Source: Phycisphaerae bacterium
Lineage (GTDB): Bacteria; Planctomycetota; Phycisphaerae; Phycisphaerales; UBA1924
NCBI GenBank assembly: GCA_016793805.1
Contig: JAEUIZ010000055.1
Coordinates: 61,367-125,366 of the forward strand
Direction of reading: 5' to 3'
Length of the DNA: 64,000 bases
A model generated the notes under the pieces. The model did no database searches and was not told the origin of the DNA. It saw nothing but the letters and a program-made list of their open reading frames with translations. Positions 23,685 to 36,086 of the stretch are shown piece after piece; positions within the stretch are counted from its first letter, which is position 1, and each line of letters begins with the position of its first letter. The position numbers were made by a program, and so were the translations under genes.

Positions 23685-25145
23685 ATGAACCACCAGGGAT
23701 CCACGCCCCCCGCGCGTTCCGCCCCTCTCTCGACGGCCTCCGAAGCCCTCGCGCTCTTCAGCGCCAGTTGCATCGCCGTCGCCACCGCCGCCTACCTCGG
23801 CGTGCACGGGCTCAAGTCGCACATCGTCGGCCTACCCGCGGGGCTCTGGCTCATCGCCCTCATCCAACTCGCCGCGTATCTCCGACGCCGCCACGCCCGG
23901 GCGCTCGCCGCCACCGGCGAAGCGCCGACGCGCGACCTGACGCCGCGCCTCGCCGCCGAGGCGCTCGACCTCCCGCTCGTCATCGGAACCGCCGCCGCCG
24001 CCGCCCTCGACTCCATCCGCGCCGCCTCCGCCGCGCTCGGCCTCTCCACCGACGGCATCTCCTCCCTCGAACGACGCCTCGGCGACTCCCTCGACGCCTC
24101 GGCCTGGCCCATGCGCCCCATCCGCGTCGGCATCGATGTCGTCCCCGAACTCTTCGAGGCCCTGACCGAAGCCCCCGCCGCCACCCGCGCGCCCGTGCAG
24201 TGGGTCCGCGTCCCGAGCGGCCGCGACGACGACCACGACCTCCGCCGCTTCCACCTCGACGCCATCGTCCGCCAGCAGGGCCACGGCCCGGTGCGCGTCG
24301 CCACCGCCGAGACCGACGGCCTCGACGCCGCGTGGTTCGATTGGTCCGCCCCACGCCCCCTCTCCTACGCCTCGATCTTTCCACTCCGCGTCGATGCGGC
24401 GATCCTGCACCTGGGCGAGATCGACCCCACCTCGCGCGACGAGGTGAACCTCGCCGCCAGCCTCGTGCGCACAATCGCGACCCTCTCCCGCTCGCCCGCT
24501 CGCCTCACGCTCGCCGACCGCCTCCGTGGGCGACGGCCCGTGTGCCGCGGTTCGCTCCGCCCCGGACGCGCCCCCACCGGCCCGTCCGAGTCGTGCCTCC
24601 TCGAACTCACCGGGCTCATCACGCGACCCGCCGACCGCACCACCGACGCCCGCCGCGCCGCCGCCCGCGTCGTCGGCGCCTGGCTCGCCAGCACCGACGC
24701 CCGCCTCGAACTCGACGTCCGCCGCCGCGGCATCGACGCCGCCCTCGACATCCTCGGCGACGAGCCCGAGACGCTCCTCCGAGCCGCGGCCCTCCGACTC
24801 GCGGCCGGGGACGACGACGCCGCCTTCGACGCCATGGTCCGCGCCGACCGCGCCATCTCCAGCCGCCCCGACCACGCGATCCACGACCACCTCGCGTTCC
24901 TTCAGGCCGAGTTCGAGATGGGCACGCCCGGGCCGCTCACGCTCGGGCGCGTCGGCGCCGGGATCGTCCTCGCCGCCGCCTCCAGCCCACCGGATCGCCT
25001 CGCCTATGTCCGCAGCGACATCATGGACGACATCCGCTACTCGTCGTGGCTCGTCGGCCGCGACCAGGACCAGGCCCTGCTCGTGCGCCTCTTCAGCGTG
25101 CTCGAGCGCGATCGCCTCAACCCGCCGCGCGCCAAGGCCGCCTGA
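23685..25145 (+). CDS. Unrecognised protein with N-terminal membrane segments
   Basis: 486 residues. Two hydrophobic stretches near the start (ALALFSASCIAVATAAYLG and GLPAGLWLIALIQLAAYL, about 20-62) suggest a membrane anchor. The remainder is Ala/Asp/Arg-rich and mostly helical, without a motif I can assign; its late part (IDAALDILGDEPETLLRAAAL) has a repeat-like helical look. Codon bias follows the genome (C or G at third positions), which supports it as a real gene. It ends 3 bp from the convergent 95-residue gene. Confidence 0.7.
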   Translation: MNHQGSTPPARSAPLSTASEALALFSASCIAVATAAYLGVHGLKSHIVGLPAGLWLIALIQLAAYLRRRHARALAATGEAPTRDLTPRLAAEALDLPLVIGTAAAAALDSIRAASAALGLSTDGISSLERRLGDSLDASAWPMRPIRVGIDVVPELFEALTEAPAATRAPVQWVRVPSGRDDDHDLRRFHLDAIVRQQGHGPVRVATAETDGLDAAWFDWSAPRPLSYASIFPLRVDAAILHLGEIDPTSRDEVNLAASLVRTIATLSRSPARLTLADRLRGRRPVCRGSLRPGRAPTGPSESCLLELTGLITRPADRTTDARRAAARVVGAWLASTDARLELDVRRRGIDAALDILGDEPETLLRAAALRLAAGDDDAAFDAMVRADRAISSRPDHAIHDHLAFLQAEFEMGTPGPLTLGRVGAGIVLAAASSPPDRLAYVRSDIMDDIRYSSWLVGRDQDQALLVRLFSVLERDRLNPPRAKAA

Positions 25146-25148
25146 TCC

Positions 25149-25436
25149 CTAGCCGCTCACGTCGAGCCCGTGCTCGTCGGGCTTCGCGGGCGTCGCCCCC
25201 GCCGTGTACTGCTGCCGCGCCATCCGATCCTGGTGCGCCTCTTCCTGGTTGTTCCCGCTCAGCCGCCTCACCGCGTCCAGCGCCTCGGGCTCCACGACGA
25301 CCGTGTCTTGCTCGTCCTGCCGCGGCTGCCGCACCGGCGGCTTGACCGCTTCCTTGCGCTTCGGGCGCGCCTCGGGCCGCTCCACCTGGCCCGCGGCCGC
25401 GATCGACGCCGCCGCATTGGACGGAATCAGGCTCAC
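25149..25436 (-). CDS. Small unrecognised protein
   Basis: 95 residues from a GTG start (VSLIPSNAAASIAAAGQVERP). It is Gln/Arg/Lys-rich and likely disordered in the middle, ends HGLDVSG, and has no Cys, signal peptide or membrane helix. An ATG further upstream at 25523 would add 29 Gly-rich residues. No function can be proposed. Confidence 0.55.
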   Translation of the reverse strand: MSLIPSNAAASIAAAGQVERPEARPKRKEAVKPPVRQPRQDEQDTVVVEPEALDAVRRLSGNNQEEAHQDRMARQQYTAGATPAKPDEHGLDVSG

Positions 25437-25535
25437 GCCCCCGCTATCGACCAAACCTCGCCCCCCGCTCCACGGTCCGGGAAGATCGCCCCAGAGAGCG
25501 CCTCGCACGCTCGCTCCGGCCACTTCGACACTCGC

Positions 25536-26321
<786 letters not shown>

Positions 26322-26423
26322 GCGTCCTCCGATCCGGCCTCGCGCCCCGCGTGAGCGGGGTCAGGCCGCGAACCACGTCCAAGCCTACGCCCCGCGACGC
26401 CGCAGCGCCGCAATCGTCGCCCA

Positions 26424-26429
26424 TACCAT
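26424..26429 (+). promoter_or_regulatory. Candidate -10 box TACCAT for nadC
   Basis: TACCAT ends 6 nt before the nadC ATG; no Shine-Dalgarno is present. It would drive nadC and the overlapping birA. Confidence 0.4.
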
Positions 26430-26435
26430 CGCCCG

Positions 26436-27383
26436 ATGTCCGACCCCAACGGCCTCCCTCTCCACGCGCTCTATGCCGCGCTCGCCCAGTCCGGGCTGAT
26501 CGCACGCCTGCTCGAACTCGCACGCGACGAGGACCTCGGCCCCGCAGGCGACGCCACCAGCGCCGCCTCCATCCCTCCGGACGCCGCGGGAAGCGCGATC
26601 ATGGTCGCACGCACCGGCGGTCGCATCGCCGGTCTCGCCGCCCTCCCCGACCTCGCCCTCGCCTTCGGCGCGCGCCTCCGCATCGACACCCTCCTCCGCG
26701 ACGGCCACGACGCCCAGCCCGGCCAACCCATCGCACGCCTCGCCGGGCCCGCGCGCGACCTCCTCGCCATCGAACGAACCGCCCTCAACCTCGTCTCCCG
26801 TCTCAGCGGCGTCGCCACACGCACCGCCGCCTTCGCCGCCCGCCTCGCCGACGCCCGCGTCAACGGCAGGCCCGCGCACGCTCGCCTCTACGACACCCGC
26901 AAGACCACCCCCGGCCTCCGAGTCCTCGAGAAATACGCCGTGCGCTGCGGCGGGGGCCATTGCCACCGCATCGGGCTCTTCGACGCCGTCCTCATCAAGG
27001 ACAACCACCTCGCCGGCGTCGCCGTGCCCGACCTCCCAGGCGTCGTCGCCCGCGCCGCCGCCTCGGCCCGTGCCGCCCGCCCCGCCCCGGCCTTCGTCGA
27101 GGTCGAGGTCGATTCGCTGGACCAGTTCCGCGCCCTCCTCACCCTCCCCCGCGGCACCGTCGACATCGTCCTCCTCGACAACATGACCCTCGACCAACTC
27201 CGTCACGCGGTCGCCCTCCGCGACGCCTCCGCCTCCCGCCCCGAACTCGAGGCCTCCGGCGGCGTCACCCTCGACTCCGTCCGCGCCATCGCCCAGACCG
27301 GCGTCGATCGCATCAGCGCCGGCACCCTCACCCACGGCGCCACCTGGCTCGACATCGCCCTCGACTTCGAGCCCACGCCGTGA
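26436..27383 (+). CDS. nadC: Nicotinate-nucleotide pyrophosphorylase (carboxylating)
   Basis: Makes nicotinate mononucleotide from quinolinate and PRPP in NAD synthesis. 315 residues. Signatures: ARDEDLGPAGDATSAA near 29-44, ALNLVSRLSGVATRTA, YDTRKTTPGLRVLEKYAV with GGGHCHR (usual GGGHNHR), the Lys in DAVLIKDNHL, VEVEVDSLDQF, DIVLLDNM and EASGGVTLDSVRAIAQTGVD. The TGA overlaps the GTG of birA by four bases. Confidence 0.94.
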   Translation: MSDPNGLPLHALYAALAQSGLIARLLELARDEDLGPAGDATSAASIPPDAAGSAIMVARTGGRIAGLAALPDLALAFGARLRIDTLLRDGHDAQPGQPIARLAGPARDLLAIERTALNLVSRLSGVATRTAAFAARLADARVNGRPAHARLYDTRKTTPGLRVLEKYAVRCGGGHCHRIGLFDAVLIKDNHLAGVAVPDLPGVVARAAASARAARPAPAFVEVEVDSLDQFRALLTLPRGTVDIVLLDNMTLDQLRHAVALRDASASRPELEASGGVTLDSVRAIAQTGVDRISAGTLTHGATWLDIALDFEPTP

Positions 27384-28135
27384 ACGACGACACGGAACAC
27401 TGGTCGGCCTCTCTCCTCGCCGCCGTCGCGCGCCACCACATCCGCATCGTCGATCGCGCCGTCGTGCTCCCCGAGGCCGCCTCGACCCAAGACGAGGCCC
27501 TCGCGCGTGCCCAGGGCCGCCCGGGCCTCATGCTCCTCGCCGCTCGCCAGACCGCCGGCCGCGGAAGGCTCGGCCGTGCCTGGATCGACCCCATCGGCGA
27601 GGGCCTCGCCGCCACCTTCGTGCTCCCCGCGTCCAATGACCAAGGCCGCGTGGCCATCGCCGCCGGCCTGGCCGCCTGCCGTGCGTGCGAGTCCGCCATC
27701 GCCGCCCCGCTGCGCCTCCGCTGGCCCAACGACGTCGTCGCGCCCGACGGCCGCAAACTCGCCGGCGTCCTCATCGAGGCCCGCGATCGCCTCCTCCTCG
27801 TCGGCATCGGGATCAACGTCCTCCAGGCCGCCTTTCCCGCGACCCTCGCCGCCGTCTCGCTCCGCATGCTCGGCTCATCGTGCTCCCGCGTCGACGCCAG
27901 CGTCGCGCTCCTCCGCGAACTCGACGCCTGCCTCACCCTCGACGACGACGCCCTCCTCCGCGACTGGACCTCGCGCGACGCCCTCCGCGGCACCCGACGC
28001 ACCTTCCTCCACGCCGGCACACCGCACACCGGGCTCGTCGAGTCCATCTCCCCCACCGCCGAGATCCGACTCCGCCTCGACGACGGCCGCTCGCTCTCGC
28101 TCCCCGCCGCCACCACCTCGCTCATTCACGAGTAG
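27380..28135 (+). CDS. birA: Biotin--[acetyl-CoA carboxylase] ligase
   Basis: Attaches biotin to the carrier protein of acetyl-CoA carboxylase through biotinyl-AMP. 251 residues with no N-terminal HTH, so it cannot act as the bio operon repressor that E. coli BirA is. Catalytic domain: STQDEALARA, the adenylate-binding loop ARQTAGRGRLGRAWIDP near 50-66, LRLRWPNDVVAPDGRKLAGVL, and a small C-terminal SH3-like domain with GTPHTGLVESI. GTG start overlaps nadC. Confidence 0.92.
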   Translation: MNDDTEHWSASLLAAVARHHIRIVDRAVVLPEAASTQDEALARAQGRPGLMLLAARQTAGRGRLGRAWIDPIGEGLAATFVLPASNDQGRVAIAAGLAACRACESAIAAPLRLRWPNDVVAPDGRKLAGVLIEARDRLLLVGIGINVLQAAFPATLAAVSLRMLGSSCSRVDASVALLRELDACLTLDDDALLRDWTSRDALRGTRRTFLHAGTPHTGLVESISPTAEIRLRLDDGRSLSLPAATTSLIHE

Positions 28136-28150
28136 CCGCACACCCCCTCA

Positions 28151-28156
28151 TATACT
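28151..28156 (+). promoter_or_regulatory. Candidate -10 box TATACT for alaS
   Basis: TATACT is followed by CCCCTCCC and then the ATG, with no purine-rich site. Transcription 6-7 nt past the box would start within two bases of the start codon. Confidence 0.5.
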
Positions 28157-28164
28157 CCCCTCCC

Positions 28165-31128
<2,964 letters not shown>

Positions 31129-31179
31129 TCCCGCGATCGCGCCGCATGCCCGGCGCTCGCTGAACCGCGACGCCCAGAC

Positions 31180-32145
31180 CTATCCGACCTTTCCGAACTT
31201 CGACGGCCCCACCTGGCTCACCAGTTGCATCAGCAGATGCGGCCGCCAACCCACCACGAACGCCAGCAGCGACACCGCCCCGGCCAGCCGAAGGTACTGC
31301 CCCGGCGTCGTGCTGCTGAACGGATCGCCGGTGATCGCCACCAGGCCCGAGATCGCCGAGAGGTAGATGAAGAAGCCCCACATCACCGCCGCCACCGCCG
31401 GCGCGAGCGTGCCGCTCGCGAGATCATCATGCACCCTCGCATCGCGCGGCCCCTCGCGCTCGACTGGGGTGCTGGCGCCCGCGCTCGCCGTGCCCTCGGA
31501 GCCCTCCGCCGCGCTCGTGTCATCGCCCCCAGCCGCTGCCCCGCCATCGCTCCCGACCGCCGGCCCAGGCAATGCCGATCCGTGCACGCCCGCCGAGCCG
31601 CCCGTCGATGTCGCGATCCGCCCGAAGCAGCCCACCAGCGCCGCCAGGCAGCACAGGATCGCCACGTTTGTCGGCGTGAACGTCACCGTCACCAGCAGCC
31701 CCAGCCCCGCCGCCGTGAACAACCCCATCGGCGCGCCCACCGATGCCGCCGCCACCCTCGCCTCCGCTTTCGCGGGCTCGCTCGCGAGCGCCGACTCCAG
31801 CCCACGCCGAAGCCATGACAACGTCAGCGCCGGAGCCGCGGGCGACGCCTGCGCTGGAACCGTGGCCGCGGGTTGGCCACCCATGTTCTCCAGACGCCTG
31901 CGAAATGGCTCGCTGTTGATCGTCAGTCCCAGCGTGAACACATAGAGCCACACGATCGTCGCCAGTGGGCCCAGTGTCATCGCACCGAACACGCGCCGAC
32001 GAGCCCACAGGTCCGCGATCACCTTGCCGAGCGAGTCCGGCGGCGGCTCGGCCGTGCCCCGCAATCCCGCCGACCCCGTCACCGTCGGAGCCACACGCCC
32101 ATTCGCAACCGTCGTGCCGCCGACCTTGACCTCGACGTGGCTCAT
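31180..32145 (-). CDS. Unrecognised multi-pass membrane protein
   Basis: 321 residues with four hydrophobic helices: about 60-76 (PLATIVWLYVFTLGLTI), 142-180 (two helices flanking FTPTNVAIL), 250-270 (AAVMWGFFIYLSAISGLV) and 283-305. A long Gly/Ala/Ser/Glu-rich loop separates helices 3 and 4. AAGGAG lies 6 nt before the ATG. It converges on alaS. No family was recognised. Confidence 0.72.
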   Translation of the reverse strand: MSHVEVKVGGTTVANGRVAPTVTGSAGLRGTAEPPPDSLGKVIADLWARRRVFGAMTLGPLATIVWLYVFTLGLTINSEPFRRRLENMGGQPAATVPAQASPAAPALTLSWLRRGLESALASEPAKAEARVAAASVGAPMGLFTAAGLGLLVTVTFTPTNVAILCCLAALVGCFGRIATSTGGSAGVHGSALPGPAVGSDGGAAAGGDDTSAAEGSEGTASAGASTPVEREGPRDARVHDDLASGTLAPAVAAVMWGFFIYLSAISGLVAITGDPFSSTTPGQYLRLAGAVSLLAFVVGWRPHLLMQLVSQVGPSKFGKVG

Positions 32146-32475
32146 ATTCTACTCCTTCAAGAACGTGTCCCGACAGAGACACAGACGCGCCCAGCCGACC
32201 TCGCCTTCACGGCCACCTGCCCACGCGCCCCCTCGAACCAGCCACCGCCCTGGCCCCGCGAGCGCGCCGAACACCGCATCCTGAACTCCAAGAGCGCATC
32301 AGCCAGACCCACCGGACAGCAATTCCACCGCGCGCCGGCCACAGCGAGCAGCCCACGACGCACAGCCCACCGCGCGGCGCACACTCGCCGAACGCCCTCC
32401 CCGGCTCCGCCGTCCGGTCATCGTTCGTATCGCCCGGGCGTCACCACACCCCACTCTCCAAAAGGCCCACACCAA
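32146..32475. other. Intergenic region, no gene seen
   Basis: 330 bp between the membrane protein gene and tRNA-Arg. It is C-rich on the plus strand, has no ORF with coding character, no repeat and no hairpin with a T-run. The promoter of the membrane protein gene must lie in its low-coordinate end; TAGAAT directly before that ATG overlaps the ribosome-binding site and is not convincing as a -10. Confidence 0.5.
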
Positions 32476-32549
32476 CGCCCCCGGCTGGACTCGAACCAGC
32501 GACCAACGGATTAGAAATCCGTTGCTCTATCCATCTGAGCTACGGGGGC
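32476..32549 (-). tRNA. tRNA-Arg (anticodon TCT)
   Basis: Acceptor GCCCCCG/CGGGGGC, D-stem GCTC/GAGC, anticodon stem ACGGA/TCCGT with loop TTTCTAA (anticodon TCT), variable TGGTC, T-arm GCTGG/CCAGC around TTCGAGT, discriminator G. All stems are perfectly paired. CCA is not encoded. It decodes AGA and AGG, rare codons in this GC-rich genome. Confidence 0.95.
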
Positions 32550-32558
32550 TCAACCTCA

Positions 32559-32564
32559 ATCCTA
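32559..32564 (-). promoter_or_regulatory. Candidate -10 box TAGGAT of tRNA-Arg
   Basis: On the minus strand TAGGAT ends 9 nt before the mature 5' end of the tRNA, consistent with a short leader removed by RNase P. Confidence 0.45.
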
Positions 32565-32615
32565 GCGGCCCGTGCTCGCGACTCGTGGCCTGCTGGCGCT
32601 CCTCGCGTTCACCAA

Positions 32616-33062
32616 CTACTCCCCGCGCGCCCGCTTCTTCCCCTCCTTGGCCCGCTCCCGCGCCGTCGGCCCACCCAGCCGCTCCGGGCTCGTCCGCGGA
32701 CGCACCTTGTACTCCACCTCGACTCGCTCCACGTACCCCTCGCGCTGCACGGGCTCGTGCGCGACCAGCAGGCGGATCGGCTCCTCGCCCAGGGGCGGCT
32801 CGGTCGGAGGCCGCAGCAGCGCCGCCACCTCGGCCGGCGAGACCGCCTGATCGCCCGCCGAATACGCCGACCGCGCCCGCCGCTCCGCCTCCGCCACCAC
32901 CCCCTCGCGCTCGGCCTCGGGCACCATGAGCAGCACCGCCAGCCACCGACGCCCCAGGTCCGTCCCGCCCACCCGCAGCAACTCAACCAGCGTACGGAGG
33001 TGGTCGTTCGGGGATGGCGTGGGCGATGCTGATGGCCCGGGTGCTGATCCGTGGTGGCTCAT
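32616..33062 (-). CDS. Small unrecognised helical protein
   Basis: 148 residues from the ATG MSHHGSAPGPSASP. The middle is strongly helical (NDHLRTLVELLRVGGTDLG and EAEREGVVAEAERRARSAY); the C-terminus is Lys/Arg/Glu-rich (PTARERAKEGKKRARGE). Its first 80 bp overlap the end of the HTH gene in another frame, which is unusually long for this compact genome, so a shorter form starting near 32976 is possible. No function is proposed. Confidence 0.55.
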   Translation of the reverse strand: MSHHGSAPGPSASPTPSPNDHLRTLVELLRVGGTDLGRRWLAVLLMVPEAEREGVVAEAERRARSAYSAGDQAVSPAEVAALLRPPTEPPLGEEPIRLLVAHEPVQREGYVERVEVEYKVRPRTSPERLGGPTARERAKEGKKRARGE

Positions 33063-33426
33063 GCGTCTCCTGCGCCCCGCGCAGCCTCGTCTCCAGCGTC
33101 TGCACAAAGACCTCCAGCCGATCCACTCGGTCGAGCAACCGCTCCACCGACCGCGCCAGCGCCGCCAGCAGGTCCGACGCCGCCGACTCGCTCAGCGTGT
33201 GATGCCGAATCTCCGCCGATTTCATCGGCCCGCGCCCCGACAGCAGCCACTCGGCGCTCAACCCTAGCGATCGGCACAGCGCCGACAGGAACTCCGCGCT
33301 CGGCGCCTGCCCCGTCATGTACCGCCGAACCGTTTCCGGGTTCGTGCCCGTCAACTCCCCGACGTGCCGATACGTCCGCTGCCCCACCGCCGCGCGCAGC
33401 CGGTCGTGCAACTGGCTCTGGTCCAC
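32983..33426 (-). CDS. Helix-turn-helix DNA-binding protein
   Basis: 147 residues from a GTG start. An XRE/CI-like HTH spans about residues 10-60: RTYRHVGELTGTNPETVRRY then APSAEFLSALCRSLGLSAEWLLSGRGP, the last part being typical of phage CI-type and planctomycete regulators. A helical segment SDLLAALARSVERLLDRVDRLEVFV (two stretches) may dimerise. Its own TATGCT box lies 6 nt before the GTG. Likely a transcriptional regulator; targets unknown. Confidence 0.75.
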   Translation of the reverse strand: MDQSQLHDRLRAAVGQRTYRHVGELTGTNPETVRRYMTGQAPSAEFLSALCRSLGLSAEWLLSGRGPMKSAEIRHHTLSESAASDLLAALARSVERLLDRVDRLEVFVQTLETRLRGAQETHEPPRISTRAISIAHAIPERPPPYAG

Positions 33427-33432
33427 GCGACC

Positions 33433-33438
33433 AGCATA
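33433..33438 (-). promoter_or_regulatory. Candidate -10 box TATGCT for the HTH gene
   Basis: Minus-strand TATGCT ends 6 nt before the GTG start and lies directly after the recG stop, so the regulator can be expressed apart from recG. Confidence 0.4.
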
Positions 33439-33445
33439 CTCGTTC

Positions 33446-35689
33446 TCAGCCCACGTCGCCCAGCCCCAGCCACTTCCCATGTGCCCGCAGCATCCGCCGA
33501 CGCGCCATCGCATCCCCCGGTTGGGTGAGGCCCGGCGAACGCTCCACCCATGCCCGCGCGTCCCGCTGCGCCATCCGTACCAGGTCCAGGTCCCGCGACA
33601 GGTCCGCCACGCGAAGACCGATCGCCCCGGCCTGCCGCTCGCCGAACATCTCGCCCGGCCCACGAATCTTCAGGTCCTCCTCCGCAATCGCGAACCCGTC
33701 GCTCGTCGTCGCCAGCGCCCGCAGCCGCTCCATCGCGTCCGGCGTCGCCGGCTCCTCCGACCCGATCAGCACGCACACCGACCGCCCCGCGCCCCGCCCC
33801 ACGCGACCCCGCAACTGGTGCAACTGCGCGAGCCCAAACCGGTCCGCCCCCTCCACCACCATGATCGTCGCCCCCGGCACGTCCACGCCCACCTCGATCA
33901 CCGTCGTCGCCACCAGCACCGACACCTGCCCCTCGCGGAACCGCCGCATGATCGCGTCGCGCGTCTCACGCTTGAGCCGACCATGCAGCACCGCGATCCT
34001 CGCCCCCTTCAGCGGCCCAGCGCCCAACTCCCGCGCCAGCGCCAGCACCGTTCGGCTCGCCGCCCCCCCACCTCTCCCCCCTCCGGCGTCCGCACGACCC
34101 GCCGCCGCTCCCTCCGCCGTCGCGCTCCCTCCGCCCGCAGCATCATCGCCTGCCTCGGACAGCACGTCCTCGCCAACCCCGGACCACACTGCCTCCTCCG
34201 GCTCCTCGCCGATCTGCGGCGCCACCACAAATGCCTGCGCGCCGCTCGGCCTTTCCACCGCCCCAAGCCCCAACTTCTTCGCCACCCACGCGTACACCTC
34301 CCCCCGCTTCGCATGCTCAACCACCCGCGTCGATACCGGCAGCCGACCCGGCGGCAGCCCCACGATCGTCGAGATGTCCAGGTCACCGAACAATGTGATC
34401 GCCAGCGTCCGTGGGATCGGCGTCGCCGTCATCACCAGGACGTGCGGCGAGGCGTCCGCCTCTTCCGCCTTGGCCCGCAGCGCCGCCCGCTGGTGCACCC
34501 CGAACCGGTGCTGCTCGTCGATCACCGCCACCGCCAGCGACCGGAACCGCACGCCCGCGGTCAGCAGCGCGTGCGTCCCGACGAGGATGTCCACACCGCC
34601 GCTCGCGCACGCCTCGAGCACCTCCCGCCGCGCCGACTCGGGGGTCGAACCCGTCAGGAGCGCCACCCGCACCCGCGCCCCGGACAGCATCTCCACCAGC
34701 CGCGCGTGGTGCTGCTCGGCCAGCAACTCCGTCGGCGCCATGAGCGTCGCCTGCTGATCCGACAGGACCGCCATCAGCATCGCGTACGCCGCCACCGCCG
34801 TCTTCCCCGAGCCCACGTCGCCCTGGATCAGCCGGTTCGCCGGCGTCGGACGCGAGAGGTCCCGCGCCACGTCCACCACCGCCGCGTCCTGCCCGGGCGT
34901 GAGCGTGAACGGCAGCCGCTCCCGGATCGCCCGGTCGATCGCCGGCGTCCACCTCAGCGCCGGCGCCCGCAGCGTGCGCTGCCGGTGCGCGCGCTTCAGC
35001 GCCACGCCCAACTGCATCAGTAGCAACTCGTCATACGCCAAGCGCCGCCGCGCTGCCGAGACCTCCTCCTCGCTCCGCGGCGAGTGCATCATCCGATACG
35101 CCTCCGCCAGCGCCGGCATCGCACGCTCGCGCCGATACCCCTCGTCCAGATGGTCCTCGATCCGCGGCAACGCGATCGGCAGTGCCCGCTCCACCGCCCG
35201 CTCGATCTGCCGACTCCCCACGCCCTCCGTCGCCGGATACACCGGCCGCAGACGCGCCCGCTCCGCCCCCGCCGCCTCGCCCGGGCCCAACTCCCACCAC
35301 TGCGGGTTCACGATCTGCAAGTTCGGGCCCAGCCGCCTCGTCTTCCCCTGAACCCGCAGCCGCGCCCCCGCGTGGATCTTGTCGCGCAGGTACGCCGCGT
35401 GGAACCACACCAGGTCCAGCCGGCCCGTCCCGTCCATCAGCACCGCCTCGAACCGCGGCTTGCGCCCGCGCATCAGCACCCGCGTCGCCGTCACCTGCCC
35501 CGACGCCGACACCGTCGCCCCCGCCGCCAACTCCCCGATCGGCGCCAGCGCCTCGATCCGCTCGTGCCGCATCGGCAGATGCGCCACCAGCCGCCCCACG
35601 TTCGTCAGCCCCATCCCCGCCAGCCCGCGCGCCAGCCCCGCGCCGATCCCCGGCACCTCCGACAGCGGGCTTGTCAGGTCCAGGGCCAT
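33446..35689 (-). CDS. recG: ATP-dependent DNA helicase RecG
   Basis: Remodels stalled replication forks and branched recombination intermediates. 747 residues. N-terminal wedge domain with an OB fold (about 50-160), helicase motif I RLIQGDVGSGKTAVAAYAML, Ia MAPTELLAEQH, motif II in its RecG form DEQHRFGVHQR, III MTATPIPRTLA, then motif V VATTVIEVGVDVPGAT and VI QLHQLRGRVGRG. A Gly/Ala-rich insertion of about 50 residues (around 505-550) separates motif III from IV. It lies 6 nt after the DUF971 gene. Confidence 0.95.
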   Translation of the reverse strand: MALDLTSPLSEVPGIGAGLARGLAGMGLTNVGRLVAHLPMRHERIEALAPIGELAAGATVSASGQVTATRVLMRGRKPRFEAVLMDGTGRLDLVWFHAAYLRDKIHAGARLRVQGKTRRLGPNLQIVNPQWWELGPGEAAGAERARLRPVYPATEGVGSRQIERAVERALPIALPRIEDHLDEGYRRERAMPALAEAYRMMHSPRSEEEVSAARRRLAYDELLLMQLGVALKRAHRQRTLRAPALRWTPAIDRAIRERLPFTLTPGQDAAVVDVARDLSRPTPANRLIQGDVGSGKTAVAAYAMLMAVLSDQQATLMAPTELLAEQHHARLVEMLSGARVRVALLTGSTPESARREVLEACASGGVDILVGTHALLTAGVRFRSLAVAVIDEQHRFGVHQRAALRAKAEEADASPHVLVMTATPIPRTLAITLFGDLDISTIVGLPPGRLPVSTRVVEHAKRGEVYAWVAKKLGLGAVERPSGAQAFVVAPQIGEEPEEAVWSGVGEDVLSEAGDDAAGGGSATAEGAAAGRADAGGGRGGGAASRTVLALARELGAGPLKGARIAVLHGRLKRETRDAIMRRFREGQVSVLVATTVIEVGVDVPGATIMVVEGADRFGLAQLHQLRGRVGRGAGRSVCVLIGSEEPATPDAMERLRALATTSDGFAIAEEDLKIRGPGEMFGERQAGAIGLRVADLSRDLDLVRMAQRDARAWVERSPGLTQPGDAMARRRMLRAHGKWLGLGDVG

Positions 35690-35695
35690 CGCGCA

Positions 35696-36004
35696 TCACT
35701 CGGGCCGTAGCCCGCGCAGATACGCCCATGAATACAGCCCCGTCCGGTGCCCATCGGAAAACCGAATCCGGATCGCGTAGTTCCCCACCAGTTCCGCCTC
35801 CAGCGCCCGCAGCGGGCCCTCGCCCCGGCCCGCGGGGAGCACCGTCAGCGGGTTCCTCGCCAATCGCTCGCGCAGATCCCTCGCCTCCGCCGACGGCGAG
35901 TGCCGACGCAGGAACGCCACCGGATAGAACGTCCGCGTCCCGTCCGACCACTCCACGGTCAGCCCGCGATCCTGCTCCAGGTCAAGATGCCGTGGCATGT
36001 CCAT
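35696..36004 (-). CDS. DUF971 (GBBH-like N-domain) protein
   Basis: 102 residues, the usual size of stand-alone DUF971 proteins. Pattern: LTVEWSDGTRTFYPVAFLRR at the start, and VGNYAIRIRFSDGHRTGLYSW with the closing YLRGL. The family is related to the N-terminal domain of gamma-butyrobetaine hydroxylase and is often tied to iron-sulfur or ubiquinone functions; none of these is shown here. A second ATG two codons in is possible. It precedes recG in the same direction. Confidence 0.85.
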   Translation of the reverse strand: MDMPRHLDLEQDRGLTVEWSDGTRTFYPVAFLRRHSPSAEARDLRERLARNPLTVLPAGRGEGPLRALEAELVGNYAIRIRFSDGHRTGLYSWAYLRGLRPE

Positions 36005-36086
36005 GCTGCGTTCCGGGGACGATATCCTTGTCGCGTCCCCGCCGGCCTCTCCCGCCGCTCCACTCGTCCGCATCGGAGGCTCCGAC

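Noticed and set aside
31873..32514. Plus-strand frame of 213 codons through the gap before tRNA-Arg
   Set aside because: It runs antisense through the membrane protein gene and the tRNA, is His/Arg/Pro-rich, and has no start signal.
32500..33440. Small prophage or integrated element beside tRNA-Arg, suggested by the CI-like HTH gene
   Set aside because: The genes are on the 5' side of the tRNA, there is no integrase or repeat of the tRNA end, and base composition and codon use match the neighbours.
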